Part shown: piece by piece, positions 8,482-17,730 of the stretch
Numbering within the stretch: position 1 is the first letter of the stretch
Layout of the letters: every line of letters starts with the position of its first letter
Origin: Flavobacteriales bacterium
GTDB taxonomy: Bacteria > Bacteroidota > Bacteroidia > Flavobacteriales_D > Parvicellaceae
Direction of reading: 5' to 3'
Length of the DNA: 37,351 nt
Assembly (NCBI GenBank): GCA_024635865.1
Contig: JAGXIB010000206.1
Location: forward strand, 1-37,351
Translations under genes and position numbers: made by a program
Notes under the pieces: generated by a model
What the model was told of the DNA's origin: nothing
The model's database searches: none
What the model saw: the letters and a program-made list of their open reading frames with translations, nothing else

Positions 8482-9570
8482 ATGAACAATTATTTAGTAA
8501 TAATGGCTGGGGGAATTGGAAGTCGATTTTGGCCAATGAGCCGAACGAACTTTCCAAAACAATTCCACGATGTGTTAGGAACAGGAAGAACATTATTACA
8601 AATGACGGTAGATCGTTTTGAAAACATTTGTAACATCGAAAATGTTTATATTGTAACGAATCAAATTTATTTAGACTTAGTAAAAGAACAACTACCTCAA
8701 TTAAAAGAAGATCAAATATTACTAGAGCCTAGTAGGAAAAACACAGCTCCATGTATTGCTTATGCATCATACAAAATATATGCTAAAAACCCAGAAGCGA
8801 ATATTATTGTGGCACCTTCGGATCACTTAATACTGAAGCAGAATGAATTCGAGAAGTCAGTTCATTTAGCAATTAAACAAGCAGAGCAGTCAGATTTATT
8901 AATTACAATAGGAATAAAGCCAAGTAGACCAGATACTGGGTATGGCTATATACAGTTTTGTGATGCTGAAAATAGTATAGCTTCAGAAATTAAAAAAGTA
9001 AAAACTTTTACTGAAAAGCCAAAGCTAGATATGGCAAAAGAGTTTCTAGAAAGTGGCGATTTTTATTGGAACTCAGGAATGTTTATTTGGTCGGCAAAAA
9101 GTATAATGAATGCTTTTGAGCTTAATCTTCCTGATATTCATTCTTTATTTGAAGGAGGCTTAGCTGTATACAATACCGATAAAGAGGCTGAGTTTATAAA
9201 TGAAATTTATCCACAATGTAAAAGTATTTCCATTGATTTTGGTATCATGGAAAAAGCAGATAATGTATTAGTTTTGCTAGCTGACTTAGGTTGGAGTGAC
9301 CTGGGTACATGGGGCTCTTTGTATGACCATGTTGATTTAGATGATAGAAAAAATGCTGTATTAGGAGATAAGGTTTTAACTTATGACTGCAAAGACAACA
9401 TTATCATGATGCCAGATAACAAGTTAGTTGTGGTAGAAGGTTTAATGGATTACATTGTAGTTGAAAGCGACAATACTTTGTTAATTTGTAAAAAAAGAAG
9501 TGAGCAAAAAATTAAGCAGTTTGTGAATGATATAAAAGCCAATAAAAAGATTGGAGATGAATTTATTTAA
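8482..9570 (+). CDS. manC: Mannose-1-phosphate guanylyltransferase (GDP-mannose synthesis)
   Basis: The enzyme makes GDP-mannose from mannose 1-phosphate and GTP in the cytoplasm, supplying mannose and fucose-type residues for surface polysaccharides. The N-terminus has the nucleotidyltransferase signature VIMAGGIGSRFWPMSRTNFPKQF-like loop (residues 6-28). LEPSRKNTAPC, VAPSDHLI, FTEKP and YWNSGMFIW are also characteristic of the family. At 362 residues it holds only the nucleotidyltransferase and its left-handed helix tail, without the C-terminal cupin isomerase domain of bifunctional ManC/AlgA proteins; this is the usual Bacteroidota form. It is followed after 3 nt by a penicillin-acylase-family gene. 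Confidence 0.93.
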   Translation: MNNYLVIMAGGIGSRFWPMSRTNFPKQFHDVLGTGRTLLQMTVDRFENICNIENVYIVTNQIYLDLVKEQLPQLKEDQILLEPSRKNTAPCIAYASYKIYAKNPEANIIVAPSDHLILKQNEFEKSVHLAIKQAEQSDLLITIGIKPSRPDTGYGYIQFCDAENSIASEIKKVKTFTEKPKLDMAKEFLESGDFYWNSGMFIWSAKSIMNAFELNLPDIHSLFEGGLAVYNTDKEAEFINEIYPQCKSISIDFGIMEKADNVLVLLADLGWSDLGTWGSLYDHVDLDDRKNAVLGDKVLTYDCKDNIIMMPDNKLVVVEGLMDYIVVESDNTLLICKKRSEQKIKQFVNDIKANKKIGDEFI

Positions 9571-9573
9571 GGC

Positions 9574-11979
9574 ATGTCTTTCAAGAAAGTTTTAAAAAAG
9601 AGTTTTATAATTCTTATTGGTGTGTTGTTCATTGGGTTAATTTCTTCTATCATATACATCAATCATATAAAAAGTAGAGCTTTACCAGATTATATAGAAT
9701 CTGTTAAACTTGGTTTAAGTAACACCGTTGAAATTTATAGAGATAGTTTTGCCGTACCTCATGTTTATGCGAGCAACGAATTTGACTTATACAAGTCTGT
9801 AGGTTATTTGACAGCACAAGATCGTTTGTGGCAAATGGACTTACTTAGAAGAGTAACTCAAGGAAGAATTTCTGAAATTGTAGGAGACAAGGCCATTAAA
9901 TTCGATTTACTGATGCGTTCTTTACAATTGAATAAAAAATCTGAAGGAATTATTGAGCAATCTAGTGACACATTAATAACCATTCTAGAAGCTTATGCTG
10001 AAGGGGTTAATCAATACATTGCTGATAACAAAGATAACTTACCACAAGAGTTTTCTATCTTAGGATACACTCCAGAAAAATGGGAAATAAAACACTCGCT
10101 GAACCTTATCGGTTACATGGCATGGGACTTAACACCTAACTATAAGGCAGAGTTAATTTTAGAGAAAATAAGAAGAAAAATAGGTGATTCTTTAGCGCAA
10201 GAATTTGTTCCAGAAACGTCTACAGAAACATTTATATACCCTCATTTTAAACTTAAAGACACTACTTCCTTAGCGTGGCATAATGTATTAGAAGAGTACG
10301 ATAAGATAATAAATGAGTTGGGGTTAACTGTTTTTTCTGGAAGTAATAATTGGGCTGTTTCTTCTAAAAAAAGCAATACAGGAAAGGCGCTATTGGCTAA
10401 CGATATTCATTTAAAACTAGGTTTACCAGGTATTTGGTATCAAATACACGAAGTAATAGAGGGGGAGCTAAACGTCACTGGCCTTTTACTTCCTGGGCAA
10501 CCATTTATAGTTTCAGGACACAATGAAAAAGTTGCATGGGGATTAACGAACCTAAGAGTAGATAACATCGATTTTTATCAAGAAAAAATAAGTAAAGAGG
10601 ATACAACTAAATATGAATTTAATAATGAATTACTGAACATTACCTTTCAAAAAGAAGTCATAAAAAGTAAAGGAGTAGAACATCACCATACGATCAGACG
10701 AACAATGAGAGGTCCTATTATTTCTGACTGGACAGCCGTTGGATCTGAAAATACGATTTCAATGAAATGGGTAGGGTCTCATCAGTTTAGTAATGAGGTA
10801 AAAGGGTTGTATTTATTTAACCACGCTAAAAACTGGACTGATTTTTCTGAAGGGGTTGCAAATTTTGGAGCTGTTGCCCAAAACATTAATTATGCAGATG
10901 TAGAAGGTAATATCGGACTTAGAGTTGGAGCAGGAATCCCAATTCGTAAAAAAGGAACTGGACATTTTGTTGCTCCAGGTTGGACAGACGAGTACGACTG
11001 GAAAGGGTATGTTCCTTTTGACTCCCTTCCATATACTTACAATCCAAGCTCGAATATTGTCTCCTCTGCAAATAACAAAACGGTAAACGATGACTATCCT
11101 TATTATATTAACCGTTGGTTTTGCACGCCATATAGAGCTGAGAGAATTGTACAAGTACTTAACAGTAAACCAAAAGTTTCAATCGAAGATTTTAAAGCAT
11201 TACAAAATGATTATTATTCTATTCTTGCTAAACAGTTAAGTCCAGTAATTATAGAACACACTAAAAATACAAGCTTAACTGAACTTGAAAAAGAAGGAAT
11301 ACAACTATTAGAAAATTGGGACTATGTTTTAAATAAAGAAAGTCCTGAAGCGCTTGTTTTCGAAAACTTTTGTGTTTCTTTTTTAGAAAAAGTTATTAAA
11401 GATGAGTTAGGAGAGGAACTATTTAAAGACTTTTCTTCTAATGCTGCCATTACTCCAATTATGATTCATAAATTGTGGAGGTCCCCTAATTTAAAACTGT
11501 TTGATGATGTTTCTACTGATGTTGTAGAGAATTATTCAGTTTGTATTGAAAAGGCCTATAAAGAAGCGATTAGGAATATAAAAGAACGTTATGGGGTAGA
11601 TACCAATAATTGGATGTGGGGAAAAGAACACACCTTAACCCTAAAGCATCCGCTAGGCAAAAATAAATTATTAGACCTTGTCTTTAATTACAATTCAGAA
11701 AAGTACCCTGTTGGGGGAAGTTTTCATACGGTCTCTCCTTTTTTTAGTAACTACAACAATTACAAAGAAGTTGATCATGGTGCTTCTCATAGGCAAGTTT
11801 ATACCGTTGGAGACTGGGATAACTCTTATTCTGTTTTACCTTCTGGAAATTCAGGTTTAACAACAAGTAAGCATTATTTAGACCAGTTAGAGCTCTTTAT
11901 TAATGGAGAATACCATAGAGACTATTTTAGCCGTAAAAAGGTTGAAGAAAACACTTTATATAAAACTACGTTTAAATAA
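9574..11979 (+). CDS. Penicillin acylase family N-terminal nucleophile hydrolase
   Basis: This is an 801-residue precursor of an Ntn hydrolase that should cleave itself into alpha and beta subunits and hydrolyse an amide bond. An N-terminal membrane helix (IILIGVLFIGLISSIIYI) suggests export or membrane anchoring. The alpha region has VEIYRDSFAVPHVYA and LTAQDRLWQMDLLRR. The beta subunit would begin at the catalytic Ser about 257 in FSGSNNWAV, followed by ALLANDIHLKL. Further typical segments are GPIIS, NYADVEGNIG and HGASHRQVYTVGDWDNS. Family members act on penicillins, acyl-homoserine lactones, or cyclic and aculeacin-type lipopeptides; the substrate cannot be told from sequence alone. It is co-transcribed with the GDP-mannose gene (3-nt gap), although no metabolic link is obvious. 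Confidence 0.9.
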   Translation: MSFKKVLKKSFIILIGVLFIGLISSIIYINHIKSRALPDYIESVKLGLSNTVEIYRDSFAVPHVYASNEFDLYKSVGYLTAQDRLWQMDLLRRVTQGRISEIVGDKAIKFDLLMRSLQLNKKSEGIIEQSSDTLITILEAYAEGVNQYIADNKDNLPQEFSILGYTPEKWEIKHSLNLIGYMAWDLTPNYKAELILEKIRRKIGDSLAQEFVPETSTETFIYPHFKLKDTTSLAWHNVLEEYDKIINELGLTVFSGSNNWAVSSKKSNTGKALLANDIHLKLGLPGIWYQIHEVIEGELNVTGLLLPGQPFIVSGHNEKVAWGLTNLRVDNIDFYQEKISKEDTTKYEFNNELLNITFQKEVIKSKGVEHHHTIRRTMRGPIISDWTAVGSENTISMKWVGSHQFSNEVKGLYLFNHAKNWTDFSEGVANFGAVAQNINYADVEGNIGLRVGAGIPIRKKGTGHFVAPGWTDEYDWKGYVPFDSLPYTYNPSSNIVSSANNKTVNDDYPYYINRWFCTPYRAERIVQVLNSKPKVSIEDFKALQNDYYSILAKQLSPVIIEHTKNTSLTELEKEGIQLLENWDYVLNKESPEALVFENFCVSFLEKVIKDELGEELFKDFSSNAAITPIMIHKLWRSPNLKLFDDVSTDVVENYSVCIEKAYKEAIRNIKERYGVDTNNWMWGKEHTLTLKHPLGKNKLLDLVFNYNSEKYPVGGSFHTVSPFFSNYNNYKEVDHGASHRQVYTVGDWDNSYSVLPSGNSGLTTSKHYLDQLELFINGEYHRDYFSRKKVEENTLYKTTFK

Positions 11980-12065
11980 AAAGAACATTTAGCATTGAAA
12001 ATTGATTACTTGTCATTTTAGGTGTTTGTTTTGCAGTTGATTAGGTATAAAAGCGTATTTTTACC

Positions 12066-12073
12066 TACCTTTG
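12066..12073 (+). promoter_or_regulatory. -7 element of the exported-protein gene at 12092
   Basis: TACCTTTG matches TAnnTTTG and ends 18 nt before the ATG at 12092. A TTG lies about 26 nt upstream, a little far. Its overlap with the TTG start at 12071 used by the track supports the later ATG start. Confidence 0.42.
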
Positions 12074-12091
12074 AATGGAGGTTTATTATCG

Positions 12092-12886
12092 ATGAAACAA
12101 ATTAAAATCATACTTTTTATACTTTCTCTATATACAGGGGCTCAGTTTTGGGCTCAAGAAATAATTATTTTAGAAGGTCAATATCAAAAAAGGAATGTTT
12201 TTGTTGCTAATAGTTCTAATTCTACAGGAATAGGTTTTTGTTCTTTTGAAGTTCGAGTGAATGGAGCTTTAATTACTGATGAAATAAATGTTAGGGCATA
12301 CGAAATAGATTTATCTGTTTTCGAACTCAAGTTAGAAGACCCTGTTATCATAGAAATAAAACACAAAAGGGGGTGTGTTCCTAAGGTTTTAAACCCCGAA
12401 GCCTTACAAGCAAAACCAACTTTTAACTCTAATGATATCACAGTAAATGATGAAGGTGTTTTGACTTGGGAAACTACAGATGAGCATGGTTCTTTGCCTT
12501 TTGTAGTTCAGCAGTATAAGTGGAATAAATGGGTGGACGTTGGAGAAATTCAAGGAAATGGTGAGCCAACCTTAAATAAATATACTTATCAAGTTGACTT
12601 TGTATATGGAGAAAATAAGTTTAGAGTGGTTCAAAAAATTAATCAACAACGTTTTAGAAAAACAAAAACGGTTGTAATTGACTCTGAAAAACCTAAATTG
12701 AACTTTGTATATAACAGGAAAAATAAAAAAGTAGTTTTTTCAAACACTACAGCTTACGAAATTCACGATAAATACGGACAGTTAATTATGCGTGGTTTTA
12801 ACTCTCAAGCAGATGTTTCTCACTTAATTAAAGATGAGTACTATGTTAGTTTTGATAATGTAACAAAAGTGCTGGCTAAGCGTTAA
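12092..12886 (+). CDS. Exported protein with divergent T9SS-like C-terminal domain, function unknown
   Basis: The better start is ATG at 12092 (264 residues), not the TTG in the track. A signal peptide (IKIILFILSLYTGAQFWAQ) leads to a beta-rich region with a few cysteines (GFCSFEVRVNG, KRGCVPKVLN), then a fibronectin-like segment around VLTWETTDEHGSLPF. The last ~60 residues (TTAYEIHDKYGQLIMRGF, then DVSHLIKDEYYVSF) read like a T9SS sorting domain without the usual YPNP start. I do not recognise a catalytic family. It is a single-gene unit between the acylase gene and a convergent outer-membrane protein gene. Confidence 0.75.
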   Translation: MKQIKIILFILSLYTGAQFWAQEIIILEGQYQKRNVFVANSSNSTGIGFCSFEVRVNGALITDEINVRAYEIDLSVFELKLEDPVIIEIKHKRGCVPKVLNPEALQAKPTFNSNDITVNDEGVLTWETTDEHGSLPFVVQQYKWNKWVDVGEIQGNGEPTLNKYTYQVDFVYGENKFRVVQKINQQRFRKTKTVVIDSEKPKLNFVYNRKNKKVVFSNTTAYEIHDKYGQLIMRGFNSQADVSHLIKDEYYVSFDNVTKVLAKR

Positions 12887-13029
12887 TAATCCAGATTAAA
12901 ACCTAAAAAAGAAACCTCTCTCTCTTTTTATCTTTTACTGTTGTAAAGAAACAGAACGCCCAACTCTCTAGAGTTTTAAACTTTTCTGCTTAAATAAAAA
13001 GCTAAACCTAATTTTCTCTTTTTACAATA

Positions 13030-13656
13030 CTATTTAAATACATAGCTAATTCCTGTGGTAATCATATCATAATTACTGCTTGGTTTAGAGGACAAAAAAT
13101 TTCCATTAGAGATGTGGTTAAAACCAGCTGTTACAGCAATTTTATTTGTAATACAATATGAAAAATGCCAATAATGATGAAAGTTAAGCCCCCTCCTTAG
13201 TCCATCAGAAACCAAATTATTAGCTTCAACCCATACAAGGCTTATCTGAGGATTAAAAAAGAACCGCTTGGTAAGTCGAAGTGAAAGCTCTATTCCTAGT
13301 CCCGCACAATTCCCTCCTCTATTGGTCAGATGAACTAAAGCAATCGGCCTAATCGAAATCAACCTTCCAAAATAAGCTGAATCTTTCCCCTTTTCTTCAA
13401 AACTTTCAACTTTATCTAATGACCGCTGAAAAGGGAGGTAGAGTTGAATGAATGCACCAAACTGATTAAATTTATTTTCTAATGCTGGATTTATCCCAAG
13501 CCTGGACCTATATATACCAGGGTTAAAACTCAACTTAAGTGGAACGACTTCCAGTTCTACTTTTGCTTTGCTATAAGAAGACTTACTCCCCTCTTTTACT
13601 TGACACCATGCAAAAGATAGTTTAAGGATTAAGAAAATAATTAGTAAAATTTTCAT
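13030..13656 (-). CDS. PagL-like lipid A deacylase / acyloxyacyl hydrolase family outer-membrane protein
   Basis: This is a 208-residue predicted outer-membrane beta-barrel with a signal peptide (MKILLIIFLILKLSFAWC). Alternating strands and the C-terminal GISYVFK are typical of small barrels. The segment GFNHISNGNF near the C-terminus matches the His-x-Ser-Asn motif of PagL, where the His and Ser are catalytic, and removal of an ester-linked 3-O acyl chain from lipid A is the known reaction of that family. The catalytic acidic residue of Pseudomonas PagL is not evident here. Overall similarity is low, so an unrelated small porin-like barrel remains possible. No -7 element is visible upstream. 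Confidence 0.6.
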   Translation of the reverse strand: MKILLIIFLILKLSFAWCQVKEGSKSSYSKAKVELEVVPLKLSFNPGIYRSRLGINPALENKFNQFGAFIQLYLPFQRSLDKVESFEEKGKDSAYFGRLISIRPIALVHLTNRGGNCAGLGIELSLRLTKRFFFNPQISLVWVEANNLVSDGLRRGLNFHHYWHFSYCITNKIAVTAGFNHISNGNFLSSKPSSNYDMITTGISYVFK

Positions 13657-13788
13657 AAGAGTTTGCCTAGGGAGTAGTTCTAAGCTAATTTTTTTATTTT
13701 GATTAAGGTACTTGCTTTCATTTGTTACTGTAATAAATTATAGTATTTAATAAGGGATGATGTTCCAGGGGTATTGACATATATTGTA

Positions 13789-15120
13789 TTAATTTATTAG
13801 ACTTAATAAATATGCTCTATCCGCTTTAACTGTTTTAAAGGCGTCAGTTTTGCTCAGTCCATTGTACCTAAATTTTCCTCTAGTTTTTAAAAAATACTTC
13901 CAGTAATTCCAACTAAAAATAGCAGAGAGCGGCAAAGAAAGTAAATAAAGAATCCAAATGTAATCGTCTGTCAATAGTGCTACAGTTATTGTTTGCAATA
14001 ACCAGAAAAGCTTAAAGAATAAAACTCCAAAAGCCATTTTAAAAGAGCCATGGAAGGTAATGTCTTTTATTTTTGAGTTCACAAACCACACCGGTATTTT
14101 ATAAGGAATGTAATTGTTGAGCACTCCATAAAGGTGAAAAGGCAACCCTAATACTAACCCTAAAACAGCAAAGAATAAATTTAAAAAAGAATATTTTTCT
14201 TTGTCGAATAACCAATACTTTAGACCGTTTTCTTTGGTGTAGCTGATTACAGATTTAGCTTTTTCGTTTAAGTTTTCTGCTACAGAAGCATTTGTTTCTA
14301 TTGTGTTTTCAATTTTGGATATAAACTGTTTTTGCGACCTGAACTTAGCAATTAAGCTCTTTTCTTTTTCTCCAGCAGCAATTTTGATTTGATTAGGGAA
14401 TAAAAACAACATTTCATGAATTGCTTCATAGTAGTCAAGTTTTTGAATATCGATCATTTCCTTGCTCATCCCTTTACTAATGGCTTCTGTAATCGTATTA
14501 ACAGCTTTAGATTCGTTTTCTTCTTTTTGTTGTTTATAGTCATTTATGGAGATAGGCTCTCCGAAATTGATTAAAAACTCCGATTGAAAACCTGAATACT
14601 CGCTATAGTTTAAACCAACAGGAACGATTTTTATATCTAACTCATTGTTATATTTGTTATCCGCACCATAAGCAATTCTGACTAACCCTTTCATTATAGG
14701 GCGTAAATTCTTCTTGTTATTATGGTTCCCTTCTGGGAAAATGATAATGATATTGTTTTCCTTTAAAAGGTCGTAACACTCGTTAAAAGTACCTTCATTT
14801 TTTTCTATTGTATTCCCGCCATCTCTTTTTCTATATATAGGAAGCATATATATTCCTCTAAACAGTTTGTTTAGAAATGGTTTTTTAAAAATGTCAGCTC
14901 TTGTTAGGTAGTAAGTATTCTGTTTACCAACAACACTTGTTAAAATCGGGTCCAAAAAGGCATTTTGATGATTAATTGCAAAGAGAATAGGCTTATTATG
15001 ATAAGGAACATTTTCTTGCCCCACAGCCTCATATCTTTTGTAAAAGGTGTTAATCCCAATTTTTACAAAAAGGTACCCATAAATGTATGTCCCTGTCCAA
15101 TTTTTAAACCGCCCGATCAT
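13789..15120 (-). CDS. Membrane glycerol-phosphate/lysophospholipid acyltransferase (PlsC domain)
   Basis: This is a membrane-associated acyltransferase that should esterify a glycerolipid precursor with a fatty acid. Motif I reads INHQNAFLDPI, with five residues between His and Asp rather than the four of classical HX4D; I recall this spacing from the yeast Gpt2/Sct1-like branch and many Bacteroidota homologues. Motif II-III features include LPIYRKRDGG and IIFPEGNHNNKK, and then IKIVPVGLNY. The N-terminal 220 residues form the acyltransferase domain; a charged helical stretch and two to four hydrophobic segments follow (FLNLFFAVLGLVLGLPFHLY, VLFFKLFWLLQTITVALL). The start lies 10 nt after the pheT stop, so it is probably co-transcribed with pheT. 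The natural substrate is not determinable. Confidence 0.85.
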   Translation of the reverse strand: MIGRFKNWTGTYIYGYLFVKIGINTFYKRYEAVGQENVPYHNKPILFAINHQNAFLDPILTSVVGKQNTYYLTRADIFKKPFLNKLFRGIYMLPIYRKRDGGNTIEKNEGTFNECYDLLKENNIIIIFPEGNHNNKKNLRPIMKGLVRIAYGADNKYNNELDIKIVPVGLNYSEYSGFQSEFLINFGEPISINDYKQQKEENESKAVNTITEAISKGMSKEMIDIQKLDYYEAIHEMLFLFPNQIKIAAGEKEKSLIAKFRSQKQFISKIENTIETNASVAENLNEKAKSVISYTKENGLKYWLFDKEKYSFLNLFFAVLGLVLGLPFHLYGVLNNYIPYKIPVWFVNSKIKDITFHGSFKMAFGVLFFKLFWLLQTITVALLTDDYIWILYLLSLPLSAIFSWNYWKYFLKTRGKFRYNGLSKTDAFKTVKADRAYLLSLIN

Positions 15121-15130
15121 GTAGTAAAGA

Positions 15131-17572
15131 TTATCTTAATTCTGCTTTTAATAGTTCCGTGATAGAGGTTTGAATTTTATGCATTACTTTTTCAATCTCT
15201 TTATCCTTTAAGGTTTTGTTTTCATCTTGTAAGATGAATCGAACAGCATAAGACTTCTTACCTTTTTCCATGTTCTTACCTTTGTAAACGTCAAATAGAG
15301 AAACTTCTTTTAATAGTTTACGGTCACATTTTTTAGCTATTGTCTCAATTTCTTCGAAAGTAATGGCGTCGTCTAATAATAATGATAAGTCTCTTTTAAC
15401 GGCAGGAAATTTTGTTAACTCCTTAAACTTAACCTTATTCATGCTCATCAATTCTAAAACCACATCCCAATTAATTAAAGCAACAAACACATCATTTTTT
15501 AGTCCAAAATGATTTTTAATGTCATTTCTAATCCAACCAGTATCAGCTACTTTTTTCTTAGCAATTTTATAAGTTAATCCATCTTCTAATAACTGATTTT
15601 CTGTAGCAGAAATATTTCCATTTTTCCAAATTCCCAAGCGATTCAAGATTCCCTCAGTAATTCCTTTAATATTATAAAAGCTTACTTTGTCATTGTTACT
15701 ATTCCAAAGCTCTTCTTGAACTCTTCCGCTAATCACAATACATAAATGTTCTTCTTCGTTGTAGCCGCTTTCAAACTTCTGATAGATCTTCCCGAATTCA
15801 AATAACTTCACATTTTCTGTTCCGTAATTTTGATTTAAACGAACCGCCTCTAAAGCATTAAATAGTAGCGTTTGACGCATTACATCTAATTCTGTACTTA
15901 GTGGGTTTAACATCTTAACAGAAAAAACCTCTTTAATGTTATCGCTTTTTGCAATGTCAACATAATCAGACTTGGTTAATGAGTTAGACATAGCTTCAAA
16001 ATATCCAACACTAGCTAACCAGTCAGAAATATAGTTTTGTTGTTTCTCTTTATCTAATTTTGGTCTGTATGAAATGGAGGTGTTTAACTTTTCTGGAATA
16101 AGAACATTATTAAAACCATAAATTCTTAATACTTCTTCTGCAATGTCAGCTTCACGCTGAACATCTACTCTATAAGCTGGAACTTCTAATTCTAAAATTG
16201 AACCATTCGTTGCCAATACTTCAATCTCTAGATAGGATAAGATATCCTCTATTTCATTTTCTTTAAACTCAACACCACACAATAAGCTAATTCGATCTTT
16301 ATTGACAGAAAACTTGAAGTTTTTTATTGGGTTTGGGTAGTTGTCTGTAATTTCTGAAGAAATGGTTCCTCCAGCAACTTCTTTAATCAATAAAGCAGCT
16401 CTTTTCAATGCTTCGATTGTTAAATTTGGATCAATTCCTCTTTCGAATCGGAAAGAAGCATCTGTATTTAAGCCGTGTCTTTTTGCTGTTTTACGGATGC
16501 TAACAGGGTTAAAATAAGCACTTTCTAAAAACACATTTACTGTTTCGTTGGTGATTCCAGATTTAGCTCCTCCGAAAACACCTGCAATACACATTCCTTC
16601 AGAGCTATTTGAAATTATTAAATCTTCTTCGTGTAACGAACGCTCAGTATCATCTAAAGTTGTAAACTTAGTTTCTGAGGCTAACGTTTTTACAATGACT
16701 TTTTTCCCTTCAATTTTATCTGCATCAAAAGCATGTAAAGGCTGTCCATATTCATGTAAAACAAAGTTAGTAATGTCTACAATATTATTGATCGGTGATA
16801 AATCTATTGATCTCAACTTGTTTTGTAACCACTCTGGCGATTCCTCTACTTTAATCCCGCTAATAGAAACCCCACAATAACGGGGGCAAGCTTCACTGTT
16901 TAATACTTCAACCGAGATAGGTAAATCATGATTTTCTACTTTGAAAGTAGAAGTATCTGGCCAAGCTAACTTTGTAGACACAGGAGTAATTCCTTTGTAT
17001 TTGAATGCCGCTAATAGGTCTCTAGCAACACCAATATGTCCCATTGCATCAGCTCTATTCGGTGTTAATCCAATTTCAATTTGAGTATCTTTTTCAACTT
17101 TAAAATATTCAGGAGCTGGTGTTCCAGCAATTGCATCGGCATCTAGTACCATAATCCCATCGTGTGCCCCTCCAAAGCCAATTTCGTCCGCTCCACAAAT
17201 CATTCCTAGAGATTCAACACCTCTAATTTTCGATTTTTTAATTTTAAACGATTCGCCTTCTTCTGTATATAAGGTAGTTCCAGGAATAGCTACAACTACT
17301 TTTTGTCCAACTGCAACATTTGGTGCCCCACAAACAATTTGTTGCGGCTCTCCTCCAACATTAACCGTAGTAATGTTTAGACGGTCAGCATCTGGATGTG
17401 GTTCTTTAGTTAAAACCTCTCCAATAAATAACCCTTCTAAGCCTCCTTTTATACTCATACTTTCAGTAGTTTTTTCTACTTCTAGACCAGTATCGGTTAG
17501 TATTTCTCCTACAGTAACAGCATCTAAGTCTGTCGATATATATTGCTTCAACCAATTGAATGAAACTTTCAT
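15131..17572 (-). CDS. pheT: Phenylalanine--tRNA ligase beta subunit
   Basis: This is the beta subunit of the alpha2-beta2 synthetase that charges tRNA-Phe. At 813 residues it has the full bacterial length. The N-terminal tRNA-binding OB domain (about 40-150) contains PHPDADRLNITTVNVG and IVCGAPNV. The B3/B4 editing region includes NNIVDITNFVLHEYGQPLHAFDADK-like sequence, B5 lies around residues 400-480, and the catalytic-core-like domain around 490-690. A C-terminal anticodon-binding FDX-ACB domain runs from FPAVKRDLSLLL to RFILQDENKTL. pheS is not in this window, so the two subunit genes are separated. The downstream acyltransferase follows after 10 nt. Confidence 0.97.
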   Translation of the reverse strand: MKVSFNWLKQYISTDLDAVTVGEILTDTGLEVEKTTESMSIKGGLEGLFIGEVLTKEPHPDADRLNITTVNVGGEPQQIVCGAPNVAVGQKVVVAIPGTTLYTEEGESFKIKKSKIRGVESLGMICGADEIGFGGAHDGIMVLDADAIAGTPAPEYFKVEKDTQIEIGLTPNRADAMGHIGVARDLLAAFKYKGITPVSTKLAWPDTSTFKVENHDLPISVEVLNSEACPRYCGVSISGIKVEESPEWLQNKLRSIDLSPINNIVDITNFVLHEYGQPLHAFDADKIEGKKVIVKTLASETKFTTLDDTERSLHEEDLIISNSSEGMCIAGVFGGAKSGITNETVNVFLESAYFNPVSIRKTAKRHGLNTDASFRFERGIDPNLTIEALKRAALLIKEVAGGTISSEITDNYPNPIKNFKFSVNKDRISLLCGVEFKENEIEDILSYLEIEVLATNGSILELEVPAYRVDVQREADIAEEVLRIYGFNNVLIPEKLNTSISYRPKLDKEKQQNYISDWLASVGYFEAMSNSLTKSDYVDIAKSDNIKEVFSVKMLNPLSTELDVMRQTLLFNALEAVRLNQNYGTENVKLFEFGKIYQKFESGYNEEEHLCIVISGRVQEELWNSNNDKVSFYNIKGITEGILNRLGIWKNGNISATENQLLEDGLTYKIAKKKVADTGWIRNDIKNHFGLKNDVFVALINWDVVLELMSMNKVKFKELTKFPAVKRDLSLLLDDAITFEEIETIAKKCDRKLLKEVSLFDVYKGKNMEKGKKSYAVRFILQDENKTLKDKEIEKVMHKIQTSITELLKAELR

Positions 17573-17598
17573 AATCTTCTATTTTAAAATCGTAGGCA

Positions 17599-17606
17599 CA
17601 AAAATA
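17599..17606 (-). promoter_or_regulatory. -7 element of the pheT promoter
   Basis: TATTTTTG on the minus strand matches TAnnTTTG and lies 26 nt upstream of the pheT ATG. No TTG is visible at 17-23 nt further upstream. Confidence 0.45.
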
Positions 17607-17722
17607 GTTTTTTATCTTGACTAGCCCTTTATATTTAAAGTAAGAATCCTTAGAATTAAAAAAATAGTTGGATTTTAATTAATATTAACACCCGCTCTTA
17701 TTTAGAATGAATATAAAATTAG

Positions 17723-17730
17723 TATTTTTG
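17723..17730 (+). promoter_or_regulatory. -7 element of the bacilliredoxin promoter
   Basis: TATTTTTG on the plus strand matches TAnnTTTG, 35 nt before the ATG at 17766. It is divergent from the pheT element about 120 bp away. A -33 TTG is not evident. Confidence 0.45.

Noticed and set aside
12962-12978. Terminator between the convergent genes at 12886 and 13030
   Set aside because: AACTC-TCTA-GAGTT followed by a few T is a 5-bp stem only, too weak to call.
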